Positions 1-6,792 of a stretch of 16,440 nt of DNA are shown piece by piece. The notes beneath the pieces were generated by a model. The model saw only the letters and a program-made list of their open reading frames with translations. It was not told where the DNA came from and did not search any database. Position numbers and translations under genes: made by a program. Numbering within the stretch: position 1 is the stretch's first letter; each line of letters starts with the position of its first letter. The DNA lies in contig JAQSXD010000025.1 in assembly GCA_029266295.1 (NCBI GenBank), positions 1-16,440 of the forward strand, written 5' to 3'. The stretch is from Bacillota bacterium (GTDB taxonomy: Bacteria; Bacillota; Clostridia; Peptostreptococcales; Anaerovoracaceae).

Positions 1-489
1 TATCAGGATTTCATCGGTTTTCTCTCATCAGAAAACCCTGTTCTGTGTGTCTGGGGTATGGCTGACCTCAAGGAACTCTATCGAAATATTGCATATCATG
101 GTCTTGACAAAAACCTGATGCCTCGAAACTATATTAATCTCCAGCTTTATGTATCCCAGCATTTTGGTCTGCCCAAAGGACGTTCCTTGAAATTGCGATC
201 CGCAGCTGAATTGCTTGAGATACCCTTGATCCATCCCTTCCACGACGCATTTTATGATGCTTATTACACCGCAGAAATATTGAAAAAAATAAACCATTCA
301 TCGATTCAACCGGCGATTTATGATCCCGATGATAAACCGGTGCGGCAAAGGACCCCCAAACGGGTTGTTGATTTCACCAAGCTCATTGATCAATTTGAGA
401 AAATGTATGACCGGAGCCTTACGGAAGAAGAGCGTCAGATGATCCTTCTGGCTTATCAGATGGGGAAAACACGGCAATTCCTTAAATAA
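1..489 (+). CDS. DEDDh 3'-5' exonuclease, C-terminal part (5' truncated)
   Basis: The reading frame is open from the first base of the window, so this is the end of a longer gene; the first ATG in it (position 58) is internal. The visible 162 residues hold the second half of a DnaQ-like exonuclease domain. There is a hydrophobic strand ending in VWGMADL, which fits the Exo II region, followed by a helical stretch and the motif HDAFYD (H-x4-D, the Exo III motif with the general-base His) followed by AYYTAEIL. Known family members remove nucleotides from DNA or RNA 3' ends using two metal ions. After the fold comes a charged tail of about 60 residues of unknown role. The N-terminal DxE motif lies outside the window, so catalytic competence cannot be judged. 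It converges on the EamA transporter with only 30 bases between stops. Confidence 0.8.
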   Translation, partial: YQDFIGFLSSENPVLCVWGMADLKELYRNIAYHGLDKNLMPRNYINLQLYVSQHFGLPKGRSLKLRSAAELLEIPLIHPFHDAFYDAYYTAEILKKINHSSIQPAIYDPDDKPVRQRTPKRVVDFTKLIDQFEKMYDRSLTEEERQMILLAYQMGKTRQFLK

Positions 490-519
490 ACAATGGGCAA
501 ATTTGCCATGCAAATTCAA

Positions 520-1413
520 TTATACTTTATCAACCGTTGCCGAGGTATTTTCAATCTTATGTTCCTGAACATTACTCCAGATCGACCAGCAAACGATGGC
601 TCCTATGACCACTGCTCCGCCTACCAGAGCAAAAAAGCCGGGAGCTTCGCCGTCGAACAGGAACACCCATACCGGATTAAGCAGCGGCTCGATGGCACTG
701 ATCAGAGAACAAGCCAGCGGTGAGCATTTTCTTACTGCCAGACCGTACAAAATATATGGTATACCCAGTTGAAAAATCCCCATGGCAAGTATGACCGCGA
801 GATTGGCCATCGTAAAAGACGTCTCATAAAGGAAGACAAAGGGAATACCTATGATAGCTGTAAAGAGGTGTCCCAGGAGAATCCCGCTTCCCCGTTCGTT
901 CCCATCGGCCCGTCCAGTAATTACAAACATGAAAGCAAAGGATATTCCCGCAGCAATGCCCATTAGATTCCCCAGAAGATAACCTCCTGACAGCTGATCA
1001 AGAAAAAACAGTGAAATTCCTACGGAGGTTACCCCAACAGTCAAGATGTCTCCTTTTCGGAATTTTTGATGAAACAGCAGCGCCGATATCATCAAAATAA
1101 AGATCGGAGCAGAATACTGCAGAACAATGGCATTTGCTGAGGTGGTCATTTTGTTTGCTGCTATAAAAAAGAGAAAGGTACCCGAAAGAGCGATGCCGCC
1201 AAATACGGAAGACCTGTTTAATACGAAACGAATCCCCTCATATCGCATGTATATGATATAAATGCCTGCTGAGATCAGGCTTCTTGTTCCTGCGATGACC
1301 ATGGGATTCCATGGAAGAAACTTGATGAGAATCCCTGCGGTACTCCAAAGTATCGCGCAGGTTACCATGAAGATTACGGCGGTGCTCTTGGAATAAGAAA
1401 ATTTGTCGTTCAT
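520..1413 (-). CDS. EamA/DMT-superfamily membrane transporter
   Basis: This is a 297-residue integral membrane protein with about ten hydrophobic segments and a short Lys-rich cytoplasmic C-terminus. It has the internal duplication of EamA proteins: the first half starts FMVTCAILWSTAGILIK and contains a conserved R in AGTRSLISAG; the second half starts around LLGNLMGIAAGISFAFMFV. Family members mostly export metabolites or amino acids, and the substrate cannot be read from the sequence. The start was placed at 1413 (MNDKFSYS) because an AAGAAGGG ribosome binding site precedes it; an upstream in-frame ATG at 1467 would add 18 non-membrane residues without a good site. It is monocistronic, with its own extended -10 promoter, and is separated from the upstream ABC operon by a terminator. 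Confidence 0.85.
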   Translation of the reverse strand: MNDKFSYSKSTAVIFMVTCAILWSTAGILIKFLPWNPMVIAGTRSLISAGIYIIYMRYEGIRFVLNRSSVFGGIALSGTFLFFIAANKMTTSANAIVLQYSAPIFILMISALLFHQKFRKGDILTVGVTSVGISLFFLDQLSGGYLLGNLMGIAAGISFAFMFVITGRADGNERGSGILLGHLFTAIIGIPFVFLYETSFTMANLAVILAMGIFQLGIPYILYGLAVRKCSPLACSLISAIEPLLNPVWVFLFDGEAPGFFALVGGAVVIGAIVCWSIWSNVQEHKIENTSATVDKV

Positions 1414-1497
1414 AGCTACCCTTCTTTGCTGTTGATTTAATAAGTGCAAATAAATACATTCGCACAAAACCTGAATTTTTGCGATAGATGCGCATTT

Positions 1498-1506
1498 ATT
1501 ATACCA
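1498..1506 (-). promoter_or_regulatory. extended -10 promoter of the EamA transporter gene
   Basis: Read on the minus strand the sequence is TGGTATAAT, a perfect TATAAT with the TGn extension one base upstream. No good -35 hexamer lies 16-18 bases further up, which is typical of extended -10 promoters. Transcription would begin near 1490, giving a leader of about 77 bases. Confidence 0.5.
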
Positions 1507-1546
1507 TAGTGCCTCTACATTTTATATCGGGCAAAGAAAGATATTT

Positions 1547-1578
1547 CCCAATTGTTTATGAACCCAATTGTTTATTCA
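1547..1578. repeat. two-copy 16-bp direct repeat
   Basis: The 13-base core CCCAATTGTTTAT occurs at 1547-1559 and again at 1563-1575, an exact 16-bp period. It lies just after the ABC-operon terminator and just upstream of the EamA promoter (around -57 to -88). It may be a regulatory half-site pair or simply a small tandem duplication. Confidence 0.4.
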
Positions 1579-1580
1579 GC

Positions 1581-1619
1581 AAAAAACAGATGCCCAGGAA
1601 GAATTCCAAGACATCTGTT
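1581..1619 (-). terminator. Rho-independent terminator of the ABC importer operon
   Basis: On the minus strand the arms AACAGATG (1619-1612) and CATCTGTT (1592-1585) pair, with a second small GGAA/TTCC helix inside the loop, and the stem runs into a T tract at 1586-1581. It lies 36 bases past the ATPase stop codon. Confidence 0.75.
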
Positions 1620-1654
1620 CTTTTCCGTCCATTTATTACTATATACCGTCCAGA

Positions 1655-2449
1655 TTAGGAAAGTAAAGCACGGTCGTTTGCAAAGACTTCTCCGCTGGCC
1701 TGGCCAAACCGCTTCAGCAGATCTTCCACCGTCAGTTGTTGCTTTTCTTCGCCCTTGATATCCAGTATGATCCGGCCTTCATGCATCATGATCAGTCGGT
1801 TTCCATACTGAATAGCGTTCAGCATATTGTGGGTAACCATCAATGTTGTTAAGTTTCCCTCTCGGATATAACGATCACTAAGCTGAAGCACCTTTTCCGC
1901 GGTTTTGGGATCCAAAGCAGCAGTATGCTCATCTAACAGAAGAATTTTGGGTCTTACCAGCGTTGCCATCAGAAGTGTTAATGCTTGGCGCTGTCCGCCG
2001 GACAGCAGTCCCACCTTGGCACTCAGCCGGTTTTCCAGCCCCAGATCCAATTGTTTCAAAGACTCCTTATACTGTTCTCTCTCCTTGTGGCTGATTCCCC
2101 ACTTCAGATTTCGGTTCTGTCCGCGCCGAAAAGCCAAAGCAAGGTTTTCCTCAATTCCCATATTGGCTGCTGTTCCCATCATCGGATCCTGAAATACTCG
2201 TCCGATGGAACCAGCTCTTCGATGCTCAGAAAGCTTCGTCACATCACTTCCGTCGATGATGATGGAACCTTGATCGATGGTATGAACCCCCGCCACGCAG
2301 TTGAGAAGGGTAGATTTTCCGGCTCCGTTTCCTCCGATAAGCGTTACAAAATCTCCTTCTTCAAGGGTAAGATTGACTCCAGTCAAGGCCTGTTTCTCAT
2401 TGATCGTACCTGGATTAAACTTCTTACAAACATCTTTTAAAATCAGCAC
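1655..2449 (-). CDS. ABC importer ATPase subunit (TrpZ-like)
   Basis: This 264-residue cytoplasmic ATPase would energise the neighbouring permease. All the ABC motifs are visible: Walker A GGNGAGKST (39-47), Q-loop Q87 in VFQDP, signature LSGGQRQ (149-155), Walker B ILLLDEHTAALD (169-180) and the switch His in VTHNM (207). The DEHTAALD form with His after the Glu is the one seen in branched-chain-amino-acid-type ATPases and matches the BPD_transp_2 permease next door. The start is a GTG at 2449, one base after the permease stop, preceded by a G-rich ribosome binding site that lies inside the end of the permease gene; the two genes are therefore translationally coupled. It is the last gene of the operon. 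Confidence 0.92.
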   Translation of the reverse strand: MLILKDVCKKFNPGTINEKQALTGVNLTLEEGDFVTLIGGNGAGKSTLLNCVAGVHTIDQGSIIIDGSDVTKLSEHRRAGSIGRVFQDPMMGTAANMGIEENLALAFRRGQNRNLKWGISHKEREQYKESLKQLDLGLENRLSAKVGLLSGGQRQALTLLMATLVRPKILLLDEHTAALDPKTAEKVLQLSDRYIREGNLTTLMVTHNMLNAIQYGNRLIMMHEGRIILDIKGEEKQQLTVEDLLKRFGQASGEVFANDRALLS

Positions 2450-2450
2450 C

Positions 2451-3356
2451 TTACATCCCCCCCTTCATTGATTTCTTAAACGGCACCAGATAAGTTTTTA
2501 AAACCGGAAGGGAAAGTGCAAAGGCTACGGTAATGGCAGTAAACATTCTCAGATCGTTGGCCGGCATGCCCATCTGAAGTACGGCTGCGATAATAATCCG
2601 GTAGGTCAGCGCTCCTAGGGCCAATGCAATCAAACGGCTGAAGAAATTTTTCTTTCCAAAAAGCACCTCACCAATGATTACAGATGCAAGGCCAATGACG
2701 ATGGATCCGATCCCCATTTGGATGTCGGCAAAACCCTGGCTCTGAGCTATGAGAGCACCGCTGAGAGCCACAAGACCATTGCTGACAACGAGGCCTAGTA
2801 TAATCATGTTATTGGTGTTGATTCCCTGAGCTCTGGCCATTTGGGAATTGTTTCCCGTGGCTCTGATTCCGCAGCCGATTTCCGTTCCAAAGAACCAGTA
2901 GAGCGTGCCAATCACGCCAAGAACACAAAGTAATCCAAAGAGGATGACTGCTCCTGTTTTGTCTAGCCCCATGGTTTCAAATTTGGAGTAAACGGTCTCC
3001 ATGCGAAGCAGTGATATATTTGCTTTTCCCATGATGCGCAGGTTGACGGAGTACAGTGCGATCATTGTCAATATCCCTGAAAGCAGAGCGGGAATTTTCA
3101 GTTTCGTATGCAGTAGTCCCGTTACAAGCCCAGCCGCCATACCTCCAAGAACAGCCAAAGCACAAGCTGCAAAGGGGTTCATCCCATGATAGATGGACGT
3201 TGCCGCAATGGCCGCTCCCATAGTGATGCTTCCTTCCACCGACAGGTCGGCGATATCCAGTATTCTGTAGGTAATGTATACGCCGATTGTCATGATTGCC
3301 CACAATAAGCCCAATGAGATGGCGCTCAAGAGTATTTGCATGAGTATTTGCAACAT
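2451..3356 (-). CDS. ABC importer permease (TrpY-like, BPD_transp_2 family)
   Basis: This 301-residue membrane protein has eight or nine hydrophobic segments and belongs to the permease family used by branched-chain amino acid, sugar and TrpXYZ importers. Family marks include the opening SLGLLWAIMTIGVYITYRILDIADLSVEGS, in which DLSVEGS is the typical post-helix loop, and the cytoplasmic coupling segment GIRATGNNSQMARAQGIN at about 170-187, which should contact the ATPase. The ATG at 3356 has a GAGG site eight bases upstream. It lies 121 bases downstream of the binding-protein gene, with a small hairpin in the gap, and ends one base before the ATPase GTG. Confidence 0.9.
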   Translation of the reverse strand: MLQILMQILLSAISLGLLWAIMTIGVYITYRILDIADLSVEGSITMGAAIAATSIYHGMNPFAACALAVLGGMAAGLVTGLLHTKLKIPALLSGILTMIALYSVNLRIMGKANISLLRMETVYSKFETMGLDKTGAVILFGLLCVLGVIGTLYWFFGTEIGCGIRATGNNSQMARAQGINTNNMIILGLVVSNGLVALSGALIAQSQGFADIQMGIGSIVIGLASVIIGEVLFGKKNFFSRLIALALGALTYRIIIAAVLQMGMPANDLRMFTAITVAFALSLPVLKTYLVPFKKSMKGGM

Positions 3357-3406
3357 TTGTATTTCCTCGCTCCTATTGATTTGATTTCTTTGTGTCTTTT
3401 ATCCAC

Positions 3407-3426
3407 GCTGAAACGAACAGTTCAGC
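3407..3426 (-). other. small hairpin between binding-protein and permease genes
   Basis: GCTGAA (3407-3412) and TTCAGC (3421-3426) can form a six-pair stem with an eight-base loop in the operon mRNA. No T tract follows, so it is not a normal terminator. Hairpins in this position often stabilise the upstream binding-protein message and so raise its dose over the permease; that role is inferred here. Confidence 0.35.
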
Positions 3427-3477
3427 AGAAGATCACCTTTGATTGCCGATATTTTTCTCACCTTATTTACAATATTA

Positions 3478-4479
3478 TTATTTTTTGATAACGTATTCCT
3501 GCAGATCAGCCGGGATCGTCAACCCGATCTCTTCAGCAACTGCTCCGTTGATTGCAAAATCAAATTTGGTGGATGCTTCAACTGGCATAGAAGCTGGTTC
3601 CGCTTCTCCCTTGAGAATTTTTACGCCCATAAGACCAGTTTGGTATCCCAGATCGTAATAGTTGATTCCCAATGTCGCAAGTCCTCCATTGTCTACCATT
3701 CCGGATTCACCGCAGATAACAGGGGTTTTGGATGCAGAGGTGACGCCGTATACAACCGGCATAGCAGTAGCAAAGGTGTTGTCAGTCGGAATGTAGATTG
3801 CATCGCACTTACCCACGATGGACTGAGTTGCCTGCTGTACATCATTGGAGTTTGTAACGGTTACTTCAACGTATTCCAGCCCGAGCTTTTCGATGGCTTC
3901 TTTTGCAATTCCTGCCTGCAGGATGGAGTTGTCTTCACTGGATGTGTAGAGTACACCTACCGTCTTCGCATCGGGTACCAATTTTACAAGCAGGTCAATC
4001 TGCTCCTTGATGGGGTTCATATCTGTCGTCCCGGTTACATTTCCTCCAGGCTCCTCATTGGAATCCACAAGTCTCGCTGATACATAGTCCGTTACCGCTG
4101 TACCGAGGATCGGAATTTCGGTGGTTTTACCAGCAATAGCTTGCGTTGCCGGCGTTGCAATGGCAAGAACCAGATTTTCCTTTTCGCTTACGAAGCGGTC
4201 GCTGATTGTGGAAAGGTTGCTCTGATCTCCCTGTGCGTTCTGCAGATCAATTGCGATATTTTCTCCATCTACATAACCGTTGTCTGCCAGTGCAGCCACA
4301 AAGCCTTCCCGTGCTGCGTCGAGTGCAACGTGATCCATGTATTGTACGATACCTACCTTAATTACTTCTGTTTCTCCGCCACTCTGGGATTCTTTCTCAC
4401 CAGAACCGCCACAGCCCGTTCCCATGATCGCGATCATCAGGGACAGCATTAACATCAAAATTAATCTACCATTCTTCAT
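3478..4479 (-). CDS. substrate-binding lipoprotein of ABC importer (TrpX-like, ABC_sub_bind family)
   Basis: This is a 333-residue extracytoplasmic binding protein. The N-terminus has two basic-to-hydrophobic stretches ending in MGTGCGGSGEKES: a lipoprotein signal with the lipidated Cys at about residue 22 and a Gly/Ser/Glu-rich linker, although the lipobox GTGC lacks the usual Leu at -3. The body shows ABC_sub_bind (PF04392) marks: VGIVQYMDHVALD at the start, a VLAIATPATQAI segment, a KTVGVLYTSSEDNS inter-lobe strand and the closing GYQTGLMGVKILKGE. Relatives bind tryptophan or other aromatic amino acids. The start at 4479 (MKNGRL) was chosen because GGAGG lies eight bases upstream; the in-frame ATG at 4494 has none. 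It is the first gene after the T-box leader. Confidence 0.9.
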   Translation of the reverse strand: MKNGRLILMLMLSLMIAIMGTGCGGSGEKESQSGGETEVIKVGIVQYMDHVALDAAREGFVAALADNGYVDGENIAIDLQNAQGDQSNLSTISDRFVSEKENLVLAIATPATQAIAGKTTEIPILGTAVTDYVSARLVDSNEEPGGNVTGTTDMNPIKEQIDLLVKLVPDAKTVGVLYTSSEDNSILQAGIAKEAIEKLGLEYVEVTVTNSNDVQQATQSIVGKCDAIYIPTDNTFATAMPVVYGVTSASKTPVICGESGMVDNGGLATLGINYYDLGYQTGLMGVKILKGEAEPASMPVEASTKFDFAINGAVAEEIGLTIPADLQEYVIKK

Positions 4480-4663
4480 ATTGAACTCCTCCATATATTT
4501 TTTGACACTTCATCGTTTCGCCGCCAGAATAGCCTGCCGGCCTTTCATATATTTCAATTCACCTGGCCAGGTTTTATTGAAGTCAATTAGGAATCTTGCC
4601 GAACATCGGTGCTTTCCAACCGCCCGGTTCTCATTGATCCGCAAAGGATATCTTCAAAGGAAT
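4480..4663. other. leader segment between T-box terminator and first importer gene
   Basis: This 184-base stretch is transcribed only when the T-box terminator is overcome. No protein-coding signal was recognised. It contains the 12-bp perfect palindrome ACCTGGCCAGGT (4561-4572) and, at its end, the GGAGG site for the binding-protein gene. No second terminator was seen. Confidence 0.5.
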
Positions 4664-4695
4664 AAAAAAATCGCCCCTGCTATATAACAGGGGCG
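4664..4695 (-). terminator. T-box regulated terminator
   Basis: CGCCCCTG (4695-4688) pairs with CAGGGGCG (4679-4672) around a short AU-rich loop, and a run of seven T follows (4670-4664). The CCCCTGTT arm also pairs with the AACAAGG side of the T-box, giving the competing antiterminator. Confidence 0.9.
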
Positions 4696-4937
4696 AAAAT
4701 GATTCGCGGTACCACCTTGTTTTCGTTGTTCAAAAAACAACCTCAGTAAGCGACAGTCATCGCTTCTCCATGATAACGGTTGGATTCCGTCACAGCCTAC
4801 AGGGCGTTTGCCTTTGAGTGTGCAGCTCTCAGGATGAATTCGCGGTACCTGTTTCCTGCTTTCTTCCACCAAACGAAAGCTCTCTGTAAGGATAGGAATC
4901 ACCGTTACTGGTTCCTGGTCATTGCTTTTGATATATT
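4664..4937 (-). promoter_or_regulatory. T-box riboswitch, predicted specifier UUC (Phe)
   Basis: Read on the minus strand, all the main T-box parts are present in order. The basal Stem I helix is CAGGA (4917-4913) with UCCUG (4834-4830). The AGUA of the loop E motif (4909-4906) sits opposite GAA (4841-4839), which is followed directly by the specifier UUC (4838-4836) and the conserved purine. A CCGUUAU element lies in the Stem II/IIA-B region (about 4777-4771), and a Stem III hairpin AGCGA...UCGCU follows (about 4763-4748). The T-box sequence AAGGUGGUACCGCG is at 4718-4705. The UGGU bulge would pair with an A discriminator, as in tRNA-Phe. A terminator follows at 4695-4664. Uncharged tRNA-Phe should stabilise the antiterminator and let transcription enter the importer genes. 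Confidence 0.93.
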
Positions 4938-4943
4938 GGTATC

Positions 4944-4972
4944 ATTATATTAATCATGCGCTTATTTGTCAA
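4944..4972 (-). promoter_or_regulatory. consensus sigma-A promoter of the T-box/importer operon
   Basis: On the minus strand TTGACA (4972-4967) and TATAAT (4949-4944) are both perfect matches with an ideal 17-base spacer. Start of transcription is expected near 4937, so the promoter is strong and control must come mainly from the T-box. It lies only about 35 bases after the hydrogenase operon stop codon. Confidence 0.9.
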
Positions 4973-5006
4973 TAAAAAAAATATCCCAATAAATCCCAAA
5001 ATGTCG

Positions 5007-6779
5007 CTACTTTTCGTAAGTGTATCGTTCCTGATAATGGGTGTGCAGCAGCTTGTGAGACTTATGACCGCATGGCTCACTCAGATAATCGGAATATAGC
5101 TTCTGAATTTCCTTGTTCTGGTGAGATTTTCTTACTGGCAGTCTTGCATCTTCCGCATATAGAGCCGCCGACCTCAACGCTTTTGGATCCAGCTCCATCC
5201 GTTTTCTTGAAGATATGTGGGGCTGGCCTCCTCCATTGATGCAGCCTCCCGGACAGCCCATGATCTCAATGAAGTGATAATTTTTCTCACCGGATCTTAT
5301 GGACTCCAGCAGCTTCGCCGCATTGGCTGTCCCATGGGCGATTGCAAGCTTAATTTCCGTATCACGCCCCTCTATGGGCAGTGTGACGCTCGCTTCTCTG
5401 ATGCCTTCCAGTCCGCGGCATTCCTTGTATTCTATATCGCGCAGATCCTCCCCTGTCAAAATGTCCGCAACGGTTCTGAGCGCAGCTTCCATTACGCCTC
5501 CTGTCGCTCCAAAAATCACGCCCGCACCGGTATAGTCTCCCATGACGCTGTCGGTTTCTTCGTCGTGAAGTGACAGGAAGTCAATCCCAGCCTGCTTGAT
5601 CATTCTTGCCAGTTCTCTCGTTGTTAAAGAAAAATCAACATCCCTGATTCCATCAACCTCCATTTCAGGTCGATTTGCTTCCGTCTTCTTTGAAGTACAC
5701 GGCATGATGGATACACTGACCAACTTCTTTGGATCAATCTGAAACGTTTCAGCATAGTAGGACTTGACCACAGCGCCAAACATCTGCTGTGGAGATTTAC
5801 ATGTGGATAGATTTTCTAAAAAATCAGGATAATTTAGTTCACAATATCTGATCCATCCAGGTGAACAGGATGTGATCATGGGAAGAACGCCTCCCCTTGT
5901 AACCCGCTGAAGCAGCTCCGTCCCCTCCTCCATAATCGTCAGATCAGCGGAAAAGTTAGTATCAAATACCTTGTCAAATCCGATTTGTTTCAGTGCCGCA
6001 ACCATTTTACCGGTAACGGCAGTACCAATTGTGATACCAAATTCTTCTCCTAGCGCCGCTCTGACCGCCGGTGCCGTCTGTACGACGACAAATTTTTCGG
6101 GATCATCAATTGCTTCCCAGACCTGATCGATATTGGATTTTTCCTTTAGTGCCGCAACAGGACATGAGACGATGCACTGCCCGCAATAGATGCAGTCAAT
6201 ATCTCTCATTCCATATTCAAATGCAGGAGCAACTCTGGTATTGAAGCCCCTTCCGGTATAATCCAAAACACCAATTCCCTGTACGTTTTTACAGGTGCTA
6301 ATGCATCTTCCGCATAGAATACATTTGCCTGAGTCACGAACAATTGAATAGGAGGAATCGTCGATATGACGCTCTCTCACCGCGCCGTCATATGGAATCT
6401 GATCCACTCCAAATTCTTCGCAAAGTTTGTTCAATTCACAGTTGCCGTTCCGTACGCAGGTCAGGCAATCTCTGTCATGATTTGCCAGGATCAACTCCAG
6501 ATTTTTTCTAACTGCCTTTCTTACCTTCCCCGTACTGGTTCTGATGTTCATGCCTTCCTGAACCTGTAGAACACAGGCCGCTGGAAGGTTTCTCATGGGC
6601 ATGCCGTTTACTTCTGCTTCGACCACGCAAACTCGACATGCAGCAGGTTCATTCACACCCTTGAGATAGCAAAGAGACGGTATTTTAATCCCCGCTCTTT
6701 GTGCGGCAAGCAGCACGGTATCATCCGGTTGTGCCTCTACCACAATTCCGTTGATGGTAACTTTTACTGAATTCGTCAT
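5007..6779 (-). CDS. hydA: [FeFe] hydrogenase catalytic subunit HydA/HndD
   Basis: This 590-residue cytoplasmic subunit carries the H-cluster and reduces protons to H2 or oxidises H2. Domains in order: a plant-type [2Fe-2S] domain (C37, C48, C51, C69); a His-ligated [4Fe-4S] site (H101, C105, C108, C114); two [4Fe-4S] sites (C153/156/159/163 and C196/199/202/206); and the H-cluster domain with C305 in TSCSPGW, C361 in MPCTSKK, and C509 and C513 in GCPGGCINGGGQP. The C-terminal EPCGHKSHKLLHTHY is the usual small-subunit-like tail. Length and layout match the subunits of NAD(P)-linked trimeric hydrogenases. Ser306 replaces the Cys that normally follows C305 and serves as proton relay. The start has GGAGG eight bases upstream and lies 13 bases after hydB. 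It is the last gene of hydCBA; no hairpin terminator follows it before the next promoter. Confidence 0.95.
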   Translation of the reverse strand: MTNSVKVTINGIVVEAQPDDTVLLAAQRAGIKIPSLCYLKGVNEPAACRVCVVEAEVNGMPMRNLPAACVLQVQEGMNIRTSTGKVRKAVRKNLELILANHDRDCLTCVRNGNCELNKLCEEFGVDQIPYDGAVRERHIDDSSYSIVRDSGKCILCGRCISTCKNVQGIGVLDYTGRGFNTRVAPAFEYGMRDIDCIYCGQCIVSCPVAALKEKSNIDQVWEAIDDPEKFVVVQTAPAVRAALGEEFGITIGTAVTGKMVAALKQIGFDKVFDTNFSADLTIMEEGTELLQRVTRGGVLPMITSCSPGWIRYCELNYPDFLENLSTCKSPQQMFGAVVKSYYAETFQIDPKKLVSVSIMPCTSKKTEANRPEMEVDGIRDVDFSLTTRELARMIKQAGIDFLSLHDEETDSVMGDYTGAGVIFGATGGVMEAALRTVADILTGEDLRDIEYKECRGLEGIREASVTLPIEGRDTEIKLAIAHGTANAAKLLESIRSGEKNYHFIEIMGCPGGCINGGGQPHISSRKRMELDPKALRSAALYAEDARLPVRKSHQNKEIQKLYSDYLSEPCGHKSHKLLHTHYQERYTYEK

Positions 6780-6792
6780 TGTGTCAACCCTC

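Noticed and set aside
496..507. GGCAAATTTGCC palindrome between the convergent exonuclease and EamA genes as a bidirectional terminator
   Set aside because: The palindrome has no loop to speak of and no T tract on either side, so it cannot be called as a terminator.
3439..4080. 213-residue plus-strand open frame opposite the binding-protein gene
   Set aside because: Cys- and Phe-rich shadow of the minus-strand lipoprotein gene with no family resemblance; the minus frame is a clear ABC_sub_bind protein.
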